DNA of 64,000 bases from contig JAECQP010000003.1 in NCBI GenBank assembly GCA_015999745.1, forward strand, positions 36,643-100,642. The letters run 5' to 3'. Below are positions 34,466-42,974 of this stretch, piece by piece. Below the pieces are notes generated by a model. The model saw only the letters and a list, made by a program, of their open reading frames with translations, searched no databases and was not told the origin of the DNA. The first letter of the stretch is position 1; every line of letters starts with the position of its first letter. Source of the DNA: Sphingobacteriia bacterium. Its GTDB lineage: Bacteria; Bacteroidota; Bacteroidia; Chitinophagales; Chitinophagaceae. The position numbers were made by a program, and so were the translations under genes.

Positions 34466-37400
34466 ATGTTCAATTCCCGTACTGATGGCGGCATGTACAA
34501 CCCTGAGTTCGAACGCGACGCCTGTGGCATTGGCTTTGTCGCCAATATTAAAGGCCACAAATCTCACCAACACATTGCAGATTCGCTGACCGTACTGGAG
34601 AATATGGAACACCGTGGTGCCTGTGGTTGCGAAAACAACACGGGGGACGGTGCTGGTATTTTCTTTCAGATTCCGCATGAATTCTTTTTCGACGAATGCA
34701 TTAAACTGGGCGTGCACCTTCCGGAATCCGGCAGGTACGGCGTGGGAATGATTTTCTTTCCAAAATCCATTGGTCTTCGCGAAGAATGCAGAGACATTTT
34801 CAACAGGGCGGCGGAAAAGCTGGGCCTGGAAATTATCGCCTACCGGAAAGTGCCTGTAAATAAGGAAGACATTGGTATAACAGCCTTGTCTGTTGAGCCT
34901 TGTATGGAACAGGTATTCATTGCCTGCCCCGATTCCATTAGCAACACCGACGACTTTGAGCGCAAGCTGTTTATCCTGCGCAACTATGCCTCACACACCA
35001 TTAACAACAGTACCCGCAAAGACGAAGTAGGATTCTACATGGCATCGCTCTCTGCCCGTACCATTATTTATAAAGGCCAGCTCACCAGTTTACAGGTGCG
35101 GAATTATTTTCCCGACCTGAACGATAAAAGAGTGGTTAGCGCATTCGGGCTGGTTCACTCCCGTTTTGCCACCAATACATTCCCTTCCTGGAAACTGGCA
35201 CAGCCATTCCGTTATATGGCGCACAACGGGGAAATCAATACCCTGCAGGGCAACCTGAACTGGCTGCGATCCAGCGAAACCGGATTCACCACACCTTATT
35301 TCAGCAAGGAAGAACTGGAAATGATTTTACCGATCGTTACCGGCGGGCAATCCGACTCTGCCTGTCTCGACAATATGATTGAGTTGCTGACCCTCACCGG
35401 AAGATCCCTGCCGCATGTAATGATGATGCTGATCCCCGAAGCCTGGGATGGCAATGAAGATATGGACCCAGTGAAAAAAGCCTTCTACGAATACCATGCC
35501 TGCATGATGGAACCATGGGATGGGCCGGCTTCCATTTCCTTCACCGACGGACAAATGATTGGTGCAACGCTCGACCGGAACGGACTCAGGCCCTCCCGCT
35601 ACACGGTTACACACGATGACCGGGTAATCATGGCTTCAGAAACCGGTGTATTACCGATTGATCCTGCCAATGTAAAAGAGAAAGGCCGCCTGCAGCCGGG
35701 AAAAATGTTTGTAGTGGATATGGCGCAGGGAAGAATCATCAGCGACGAAGAACTGAAACAAACCATCTGTTCGCAAAAGCCCTATGCAGACTGGCTGAAC
35801 AAATACAAGATCCGTTTGGAGGAATTGCCCGAACCAAGGGTCATGTTCACCCATCTGGAACCCGACCAGGTATTTAAATACCAGAAAGCCTTTGGTTATT
35901 CTACCGAAGACCTGGATACCATTATTGCACCAATGGCCATTGATGGCAAGGAGCCCATCGGCTCCATGGGCAACGATGCCCCCCTTGCCATACTCAGCGA
36001 TCAGCCACAGCACCTGAGCGCTTATTTCAAACAACTCTTTGCGCAGGTAACCAATCCACCGATTGATCCGATCCGCGAGCGGATGGTCATGTCGCTGGCT
36101 ACTTTTGCAGGAAGCAATGGCAACCTGCTCATCGAAGATCCGATGGCCTGCCACAGTGTGGCATTGAAACATCCGATCCTGAACAACCACGATCTCGAAA
36201 AAATCAGAAGTATTGATACCGGGGTATTCCAGGCCAAAACATTGCAGACTTATTTCAGGGCAAGCGGTAAGCCGGGCGCTTTAAAAGCCGGAGTGGATCG
36301 CCTTTGCCGTTATGCAGTGGATGCAGTACAGGATGGGTTTGAGGTGATCATCTTATCCGATCGCGCCATCGACTCCGACCATGCGCCCATCCCCTCTTTG
36401 CTGGCAACGGCTGCTGTTCACCATCACCTGATTAAGAAAGGATTGCGCGGACAGGTTGGCCTGATCGTAGAAGCGGGTGATGTTTGGGAGGTTCATCATT
36501 TCGCCTGCCTCGTAGGTTTTGGTGCAACCGCCATCAACCCTTACCTGGCGCTGTCTTCCATCAGAGACATGAAGCTGGCAGGAAAAATGCAGACCGATCT
36601 GGATGCGGACCATCTGAAAAAAAATTACATCAAAGCCGTGAACGAAGGACTGCTGAAAGTCTTTTCCAAAATGGGCATCTCCACCTTCCAGTCTTACCAG
36701 GGTGCGCAGATTTTTGAAATTATCGGCATCAATAAATCGGTGGTAGACACTTATTTCACCGGAGCGACTTCGCGTATTGAAGGAATGGGACTGGATGAAA
36801 TAGCCAGGGAAACACTGACCAAACATTTCTTTTCTTTCAGCAGGAAAGACAGACCGGTAGATCGTTTACCGGTAGGTGGTGTATACCAGTGGAAGAGAAA
36901 GGGAGAGTTTCACTTGTTTAATCCACAGACCATCCACCTGCTGCAGGATGCTACCCGAAAGAACGACTACGCAACCTATAAAAAATACGCTAACCTCATC
37001 AACGATCAGAGCGAACACGCCTGCACGCTGAGAAGCCAGTTTGAATTTGTAAAAAACAGGCCTTCCATTTCTATAGATGAAGTAGAACCTGCAGAAAATA
37101 TTTACAAAAGATTTGCAACCGGAGCCATGTCCTTTGGTTCAATATCCTGGGAAGCGCATACCACACTGGCGATTGCCATGAACAGACTGGGAGGCAAGAG
37201 CAATACGGGCGAAGGCGGTGAAGATGAAATCCGTTACACGCCATTACCCAATGGAGATTCCATGCGTTCTGCGATTAAGCAGGTTGCTTCCGCAAGATTT
37301 GGCGTAACCGCATTATACCTGACAGAAGCAGATGAACTGCAAATCAAAATGGCACAGGGTGCCAAGCCGGGCGAAGGCGGTCAGTTACCCGGACATAAAG

Positions 37401-38989
37401 TAGATGAATGGATCGGCAAAACAAGGCATGCTACTCCCGGCGTTGGATTGATTTCCCCGCCGCCACACCACGATATTTATTCTATTGAAGATCTGGCGCA
37501 ACTGATCTTCGATTTAAAGAACGCCAACCGTGCAGCGCGCATCAATGTAAAGCTGGTATCCAAAGCAGGCGTTGGCACTATTGCCGCGGGTGTAGCAAAG
37601 GCCAAGGCCGATGTAGTACTGATTGCAGGCCACGATGGCGGCACAGGCGCCTCCCCCATCAGCTCCGTAAAACATGCGGGCATGCCATGGGAACTGGGCC
37701 TTGCAGAAACGCATCAAACGCTGGTGAAAAACAAGCTCAGGAGCCGCGTAGTCGTACAGGCCGATGGCCAGATGAAGACCGGTCGCGACATTGCGATTGC
37801 GGCTTTGCTTGGTGCGGAAGAATGGGGCGTTGCCACCGCAGCATTGATTGTGGAAGGATGTATCATGATGCGCAAATGCCATCTCAACACCTGCCCGGTA
37901 GGTGTGGCCACACAGGATGAAAACCTGCGTAAACGTTTTACCGGCAACCCGGATCATATTGTCAACTTTTTCAAATTCATTACGCAGGAACTGAGGGAGA
38001 TCATGGCAGAACTCGGATTCAGAACAGTCAATGAAATGATCGGCCAGGCAGATTGTTTGCAGCAGAAAGAAAATGTGAGCCACTGGAAATACAAAAACCT
38101 CGACCTGTCCGCAATATTGTACAAAGAACCCGGCTCCTTGTACACGGGCTTGTACAAACAGGAAGAACAGGATCATGGCATTGCAGCCGTGCTCGACTGG
38201 CAATTGCTGAAAGTTGCAGCGCAGGCCATCAACACCAAAGAAAAAGTAACCGCATCCTTCCCCATCAGGAATACAGACCGGACTGCAGGCACCATTGTTT
38301 CGAATGAGATCACTAAAGTATACAGGAGCGAAGGCCTGCCCGAAGACACCATCCATTTCCGGTTCAACGGAACAGCCGGCCAGAGTTTTGGCGCATTCAA
38401 TACGAAGGGAATGACCCTGGAGCTGGAAGGGGATGCCAATGATTATTTCGGCAAAGGATTAAGCGGGGCCAAACTGATTGTATATCCTTCAGCACAGGCA
38501 ACATTTACGCCGGAAGAAAACAGCATTATTGGTAACGTAGCGCTTTACGGTGCAACCTCGGGCGAAGCCTATATCCGCGGAAAGGCGGGTGAACGTTTCG
38601 CTGTTCGCAATTCCGGGGCAAGCGTGGTAGTGGAAGGCATCGGCGCGCACGGCTGCGAGTACATGACCGGCGGAACTGCAGTGATACTGGGCAGCACCGG
38701 CAAAAACTTTGCAGCAGGCATGAGTGGCGGCATTGCTTATATCTATGATATCAATGGCCGGTTTGCAGGCAACTGTAACACCGAAATGGCAGACCTTGAT
38801 CCGCTGAATGCAGAAGATGCAGCAGTGCTTCAGTCCATGATCAGTAAACACCAGCAATATACCAACAGTACCGTAGCGAAGTTTATCCTGAATGATTTCG
38901 ACAACCAGTTGAAAAACTTTGTGAAAGTATTCCCCAGGGATTATAAAAAAGTACTGGAGAAAAGCAAAGCGGCGCTGGTAGCCAGGTAA
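34466..38989 (+). CDS. gltB: Glutamate synthase large subunit
   Basis: A 1507-residue protein of full GOGAT length. The glutaminase domain begins after a short propeptide at Cys20 (ERDACGIGFVANIKGHKSHQ), the N-terminal nucleophile after processing, with HRGACGCENNTGDGAG close by. The FMN/synthase domain has GAMSFGSISWEAHTT, GGKSNTGEGGEDE and GHDGGTGASP, and the 3Fe-4S cysteines are in CIMMRKCHLNTCPVGVATQD. The C-terminal GXGXG beta-helix region closes the protein. It makes two L-Glu from Gln and 2-oxoglutarate. It is followed by gltD. Confidence 0.98.
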   Translation: MFNSRTDGGMYNPEFERDACGIGFVANIKGHKSHQHIADSLTVLENMEHRGACGCENNTGDGAGIFFQIPHEFFFDECIKLGVHLPESGRYGVGMIFFPKSIGLREECRDIFNRAAEKLGLEIIAYRKVPVNKEDIGITALSVEPCMEQVFIACPDSISNTDDFERKLFILRNYASHTINNSTRKDEVGFYMASLSARTIIYKGQLTSLQVRNYFPDLNDKRVVSAFGLVHSRFATNTFPSWKLAQPFRYMAHNGEINTLQGNLNWLRSSETGFTTPYFSKEELEMILPIVTGGQSDSACLDNMIELLTLTGRSLPHVMMMLIPEAWDGNEDMDPVKKAFYEYHACMMEPWDGPASISFTDGQMIGATLDRNGLRPSRYTVTHDDRVIMASETGVLPIDPANVKEKGRLQPGKMFVVDMAQGRIISDEELKQTICSQKPYADWLNKYKIRLEELPEPRVMFTHLEPDQVFKYQKAFGYSTEDLDTIIAPMAIDGKEPIGSMGNDAPLAILSDQPQHLSAYFKQLFAQVTNPPIDPIRERMVMSLATFAGSNGNLLIEDPMACHSVALKHPILNNHDLEKIRSIDTGVFQAKTLQTYFRASGKPGALKAGVDRLCRYAVDAVQDGFEVIILSDRAIDSDHAPIPSLLATAAVHHHLIKKGLRGQVGLIVEAGDVWEVHHFACLVGFGATAINPYLALSSIRDMKLAGKMQTDLDADHLKKNYIKAVNEGLLKVFSKMGISTFQSYQGAQIFEIIGINKSVVDTYFTGATSRIEGMGLDEIARETLTKHFFSFSRKDRPVDRLPVGGVYQWKRKGEFHLFNPQTIHLLQDATRKNDYATYKKYANLINDQSEHACTLRSQFEFVKNRPSISIDEVEPAENIYKRFATGAMSFGSISWEAHTTLAIAMNRLGGKSNTGEGGEDEIRYTPLPNGDSMRSAIKQVASARFGVTALYLTEADELQIKMAQGAKPGEGGQLPGHKVDEWIGKTRHATPGVGLISPPPHHDIYSIEDLAQLIFDLKNANRAARINVKLVSKAGVGTIAAGVAKAKADVVLIAGHDGGTGASPISSVKHAGMPWELGLAETHQTLVKNKLRSRVVVQADGQMKTGRDIAIAALLGAEEWGVATAALIVEGCIMMRKCHLNTCPVGVATQDENLRKRFTGNPDHIVNFFKFITQELREIMAELGFRTVNEMIGQADCLQQKENVSHWKYKNLDLSAILYKEPGSLYTGLYKQEEQDHGIAAVLDWQLLKVAAQAINTKEKVTASFPIRNTDRTAGTIVSNEITKVYRSEGLPEDTIHFRFNGTAGQSFGAFNTKGMTLELEGDANDYFGKGLSGAKLIVYPSAQATFTPEENSIIGNVALYGATSGEAYIRGKAGERFAVRNSGASVVVEGIGAHGCEYMTGGTAVILGSTGKNFAAGMSGGIAYIYDINGRFAGNCNTEMADLDPLNAEDAAVLQSMISKHQQYTNSTVAKFILNDFDNQLKNFVKVFPRDYKKVLEKSKAALVAR

Positions 38990-39056
38990 CCGCAACAAAG
39001 AATGCAGCAAACCAGCAAACGCCAACAAATATTGTTCAATCCTAACAAAAAAAAGC

Positions 39057-40529
39057 ATGGGTAAACCAACAGGATTTTTAGAATTCACCAGGGAACTTCC
39101 GGGCAAACGTTCACCTGGGGAAAGAGTGAAGAACTATAAGGAATTTGTGGAGCGACTCGATGAAACAAAGCTGAACCAGCAGGCTGCAAGATGCATGAAC
39201 TGCGGTGTTCCATTCTGCCATAACGGATGCCCGCTGGGCAATATCATACCTGAGTTCAATGATGCCGTGTATCGCAAGAGTTGGGCAGAAGCGTATGAGA
39301 TATTATCCGCCACCAATAATTTTCCGGAGTTTACCGGAAGGATCTGCCCCGCTCCCTGCGAGAGCGCCTGTGTACTGGGCATCAACCAGCCCCCGGTTAC
39401 CATTGAAGAAATTGAAAAACACATCATCGAAATCGCGTTCGACAAAGGCTTTGTTCTACCCAAAAGACCGAACCTCCGTACCGGCAAAAAAATTGCCGTG
39501 ATAGGTTCCGGGCCATCGGGCCTGGCGGCTGCAGCGCAATTGAACTATGCGGGACACATGGTAACCATTTTTGAAAGAGATGATGCGCCCGGGGGGTTAT
39601 TGCGGTACGGCATTCCCGATTTCAAACTGGAAAAATGGGTGATCGACAGAAGGGTGAAACTGATGGAAGAAGAAGGCGTAATATTTAAATGCAATGCCAA
39701 TGTAGGAGTGGATGTATCCATCAACAACCTACTGCGCGAATACAATGCCATTGTACTGGCAGGAGGTTCTACCATCCCCAGAGACCTTTCTGTGGAAGGA
39801 CGCGAGCTGAAGGGCGTGCATTTTGCTATGGAGTTCCTGAAACAACAGAATAAAAGAGTCAGTAATAAGCCTTTTTCAGAAGAACCTATATTGGCTACAG
39901 GAAAACACGTAGTGGTGATTGGAGGCGGAGACACCGGAAGCGACTGCGTGGGCACGTCTAACAGGCAGGGCGCAGCCAGTATTACCCAGTTTGAACTAAT
40001 GCCCAAACCGCCGGAGCAAAGGACACCCAATATGCCATGGCCGCAGTACCCCATGCTCCTGAAAACAACCACTTCTCACGAAGAGGGCGCCAACAGGCAG
40101 TGGGCCGTTGCCACCAAAAAATTCATCGGCAATGAAAATGGAGAACTGGTTAAACTGCTGATTGTAGACCTGGAATGGAAAATAGGGGCAGATGGCAGAG
40201 CGGTTGGCTTTGAAGAGATCAAAGGGAGCGAAAGAGAGATCCCCTGCAACCTGGCATTTCTGGCCATGGGTTTCCTGCACGCGCAGCAGGAAGGCCTGGT
40301 TAAGCAGCTAGAGGTAGAACTGGACGAAAGAGGCAATATCCGCGCTTCCGAAAAAAACTACCAGACCAATATTCAGAAAGTTTTCACTGCCGGAGATATG
40401 CGCCGCGGGCAGTCGCTGGTGGTCTGGGCCATTAGCGAAGGACGTGAATGCGCCCGCAAAGTAGATGAGTATTTAATGGGAGCTACCATCTTAGAATCGA
40501 AGGATCAGAGCTATTTAGTGAACATCTAG
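39057..40529 (+). CDS. gltD: Glutamate synthase small subunit (NAD(P)H-dependent)
   Basis: A 490-residue protein. Cys motifs [20 protein letters not shown] and [12 protein letters not shown] bind two 4Fe-4S clusters. The FAD site is [13 protein letters not shown], and the NAD(P)H site is [20 protein letters not shown]. It passes electrons from NAD(P)H to the GltB FMN centre. It starts 67 bp after gltB and is closed by a strong terminator. Confidence 0.97.
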   Translation: MGKPTGFLEFTRELPGKRSPGERVKNYKEFVERLDETKLNQQAARCMNCGVPFCHNGCPLGNIIPEFNDAVYRKSWAEAYEILSATNNFPEFTGRICPAPCESACVLGINQPPVTIEEIEKHIIEIAFDKGFVLPKRPNLRTGKKIAVIGSGPSGLAAAAQLNYAGHMVTIFERDDAPGGLLRYGIPDFKLEKWVIDRRVKLMEEEGVIFKCNANVGVDVSINNLLREYNAIVLAGGSTIPRDLSVEGRELKGVHFAMEFLKQQNKRVSNKPFSEEPILATGKHVVVIGGGDTGSDCVGTSNRQGAASITQFELMPKPPEQRTPNMPWPQYPMLLKTTTSHEEGANRQWAVATKKFIGNENGELVKLLIVDLEWKIGADGRAVGFEEIKGSEREIPCNLAFLAMGFLHAQQEGLVKQLEVELDERGNIRASEKNYQTNIQKVFTAGDMRRGQSLVVWAISEGRECARKVDEYLMGATILESKDQSYLVNI

Positions 40530-40552
40530 GATATTTTAATTAAACCCATTTC

Positions 40553-40586
40553 AAGGCCCATTTTATCAAAGAATGGGCCTTTTTTA
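40553..40586 (+). terminator. Rho-independent terminator after gltD
   Basis: The 10-bp stem AAGGCCCATT (40553-40562) / AATGGGCCTT (40572-40581) has a 9-nt loop and runs directly into six to seven T residues. This is a textbook intrinsic terminator 23 bp after the gltD stop. Confidence 0.92.
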
Positions 40587-40707
40587 TACTAATTATCAAC
40601 TAACTTAAGCATTTTGAGAAATCCTCATAAGAAAATACGATAAATGTATATATTTATTAATATATAATTCTTAGTGCTCTTTATTATATTTTATACATAA
40701 TTTAGCT

Positions 40708-40730
40708 GTTAATACTGGTATTATATTAAC
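40708..40730. promoter_or_regulatory. Inverted repeat in the AT-rich amt leader
   Basis: GTTAATA (40708-40714) and its inverse TATTAAC (40724-40730) flank a 9-bp spacer, 16 bp before the amt ATG. The 40587-40746 gap is extremely AT-rich. It could be an operator or chance in such sequence; no exact TAnnTTTG box is seen. Confidence 0.3.
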
Positions 40731-40746
40731 TAATAATGTTTTAGGA

Positions 40747-42093
40747 ATGTCCAAATCAACCGGCCGCAAATTTGCGCCTTTCGTAGTACTGATGCTGATT
40801 GCCATCGCTGCAATTTTTGTTCCCGCCTCTCCCGGCTTTGCAGACCATGGCAATTACAATGCCGCTGATATTGCCTGGATCATCGTTGCTACGGCGTTGG
40901 TTTTTTTAATGACACCAGGATTGGCTTTTTTCTATGGTGGTATGGTTCACCGTAAAAATGTTATTTCTACCATGATTAAGAGCGTTGTAGCCGCAGGGAT
41001 TGTAAGTATTCTCTGGGTAGCTGTGGGTTACAGTCTTTGCTTTGGAACCAGCATTGGCGGCTTCATCGGCAACCCGCTAACTCATCTGTTCTTTAAAGGT
41101 GTAAGTTCCGGCGCTCCCTGGAGTATGGCCCCGTCCATCCCTCTGCTACTCTTTGCCCTGTTTCAGCTCATGTTTGCCATCATCACCCCCGGCCTGGTAG
41201 TAGGCGCAGTAGCGGAAAGAATTCGTTTCAGAGCCTATACACTTTTCATTGTACTGTTCAGCCTGCTGGTGTATGCACCGATCGCCCACTGGACCTGGCA
41301 CCCTGAAGGATTCCTCTTTAAAATGGGCGCGCTTGACTTTGCAGGCGGGACTGTTGTACATATTTCGGCAGGTTGTGCCGCGCTGGCCGGTGCCATTGTG
41401 CTGAAACGCAGGCAGGCGCATATTGAACAGCGGGAAATTCCGCCAGCCAATATCCCTTACGTATTGATCGGTACCAGTTTGCTCTGGTTCGGCTGGTTCG
41501 GATTCAATGCAGGTTCGGCACTGGGCGCCAACGCGTTGGCGGTATCCGCTTTTGCCACCACCAATACAGCCGCAGCTGCTGCAGGCTTGTCCTGGATGTT
41601 CTTTGATGTGATCCGGGGCAAGAAACCTTCTGTATTGGGCTTCTGTATTGGCGCAGTAGTAGGCCTGGTAGCCATCACTCCTGGTGCCGGATTTGTAGCG
41701 GTACCACAAAGTATTTTCATTGGATTTATTGCGGCCATCATTTCCAATATTGCCGTGTATTATAAGAGCAAATCCACCCTGGATGATGCGCTCGATGTAT
41801 TTCCCTGTCATGGCGTAGGAGGCATAGTCGGCATGTTGATGACCGGATTTTTTGCCACCAAATCGGTGAACACCGCCGGGGCAGACGGATTATTGTATGG
41901 CAACACGGCATTCTTCCTCACACAGTTGAAGGCCCTGTTGATAGTAGTAAGTTACAGTTTTGTAGTATCGTTTGGTATCTTCAAATTCATTGACCTGATC
42001 CTTCCGCTGCGTGTAACATCCGAAGAAGAAGAAATTGGACTGGATGCTTCCCAGCACAACGAAAAGTATGGCCGTACGCCTCAGCTGACCTAG
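40747..42093 (+). CDS. amt: Ammonium transporter
   Basis: A 448-residue Amt/MEP/Rh protein. A cleavable-looking N-terminal segment (FAPFVVLMLIAIAAIFVPAS) precedes 11 membrane helices. Conserved motifs: DIAWIIVATALVFLMTPGLA, FFYGGMVHRKNV, DFAGGTVVHISAGCAALAGA (first pore His), LLWFGWFGFNAGSA, NTNTAAAAAGLSW-type region, and CHGVGGIVGMLMTGFFA (second pore His). It imports ammonium, consistent with the adjacent gltBD nitrogen-assimilation operon. No PII gene is adjacent. Confidence 0.96.
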   Translation: MSKSTGRKFAPFVVLMLIAIAAIFVPASPGFADHGNYNAADIAWIIVATALVFLMTPGLAFFYGGMVHRKNVISTMIKSVVAAGIVSILWVAVGYSLCFGTSIGGFIGNPLTHLFFKGVSSGAPWSMAPSIPLLLFALFQLMFAIITPGLVVGAVAERIRFRAYTLFIVLFSLLVYAPIAHWTWHPEGFLFKMGALDFAGGTVVHISAGCAALAGAIVLKRRQAHIEQREIPPANIPYVLIGTSLLWFGWFGFNAGSALGANALAVSAFATTNTAAAAAGLSWMFFDVIRGKKPSVLGFCIGAVVGLVAITPGAGFVAVPQSIFIGFIAAIISNIAVYYKSKSTLDDALDVFPCHGVGGIVGMLMTGFFATKSVNTAGADGLLYGNTAFFLTQLKALLIVVSYSFVVSFGIFKFIDLILPLRVTSEEEEIGLDASQHNEKYGRTPQLT

Positions 42094-42094
42094 A

Positions 42095-42118
42095 GGGCAG
42101 CCCTCCCACAGGCTGCCC
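42095..42118 (+). terminator. GC-rich hairpin after amt
   Basis: GGGCAGCC (42095-42102) pairs perfectly with GGCTGCCC (42111-42118) around an 8-nt loop, starting immediately after the amt stop codon. A TTTTTT run comes only about 18 nt later, so it is a stabilising or weak terminator structure rather than a standard one. Confidence 0.5.
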
Positions 42119-42176
42119 CTCAGAAACCAGCCTGTTTTTTGGGGAAGAAATGAAGTTTTTATACCTTAAGCGCTGA

Positions 42177-42935
42177 ATGAAGTATGTTATAAAAGTTCTG
42201 CAGTTTTTCTACTCTATCTATTGCCTGATCAGCTTCGTTGCTGTAATGCTTTGCATATTTCCGTTTGTAATGCTATCCCTCCCTTTTGGAAAGGTGAAAG
42301 GTGGCAATATGATCTATCACCTTTGTACCATCTGGGGCCGGACCTGGTACTTATTGATCGGCATGGTGCACGGAGAAATTTACGAAGCGCCGCACAATCG
42401 CAACAAACAGTACATTTTTGTAGCCAACCATATTTCGTACATGGATATACCGCCGATTGTAACAGGCGTGCATCAACCAATCCGTGCCCTGGGCAAAGCA
42501 GAAATGGTGAAAGTGCCCGTATTCGGATGGATTTACAGGGCTGCTGTTATATTGGTAGACCGCAGTAGCGTCACCGCCAGGGCCAAAAGCATCCGGGCAC
42601 TAAAGGCCGTACTCAACAAGGGCATTTCTATTTTTATTTTTCCGGAGGGAACCTTCAATTACAGCCATAAACCGCTAAAACATTTTTATGACGGGGCTTT
42701 CAGAATCGCTATCGAAACCCAGACCCCCATCAAACCCCTGCTGTTCATTGATACCCTAAAAAGAATGCACCACCGCAGCCTCTTCGAATTAACACCCGGC
42801 TTAAACAGGGTGGTTTATCTGGAAGAAATATCCGTGGAAGGGCTTACCAGGGAGGATTTACCTGCACTAAAACAGAAAGTATATGATATAATGGAGCAGG
42901 GTCTGCAACGTTATATCGAATATCCCGGCGCTTAA
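42177..42935 (+). CDS. plsC: 1-acyl-sn-glycerol-3-phosphate acyltransferase (PlsC family)
   Basis: A 252-residue protein with an N-terminal hydrophobic region (residues about 8-40). The acyltransferase motifs are the catalytic block FVANHISYMDIPP (H-x4-D) and the glycerophosphate-binding FIFPEGTFNYS. It acylates lysophosphatidic acid at the inner membrane in phospholipid synthesis. Other members of the family acylate ornithine or glycolipids, so the substrate is the usual assumption. Confidence 0.9.
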   Translation: MKYVIKVLQFFYSIYCLISFVAVMLCIFPFVMLSLPFGKVKGGNMIYHLCTIWGRTWYLLIGMVHGEIYEAPHNRNKQYIFVANHISYMDIPPIVTGVHQPIRALGKAEMVKVPVFGWIYRAAVILVDRSSVTARAKSIRALKAVLNKGISIFIFPEGTFNYSHKPLKHFYDGAFRIAIETQTPIKPLLFIDTLKRMHHRSLFELTPGLNRVVYLEEISVEGLTREDLPALKQKVYDIMEQGLQRYIEYPGA

Positions 42936-42974
42936 CTGTATTTTTGAACAGCATTTTTTGATAAATACCATTCC

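Noticed and set aside
37514..38356. Open frame of 280 codons antisense to gltB
   Set aside because: Shadow of gltB; Cys/His/Phe-rich and without a domain.
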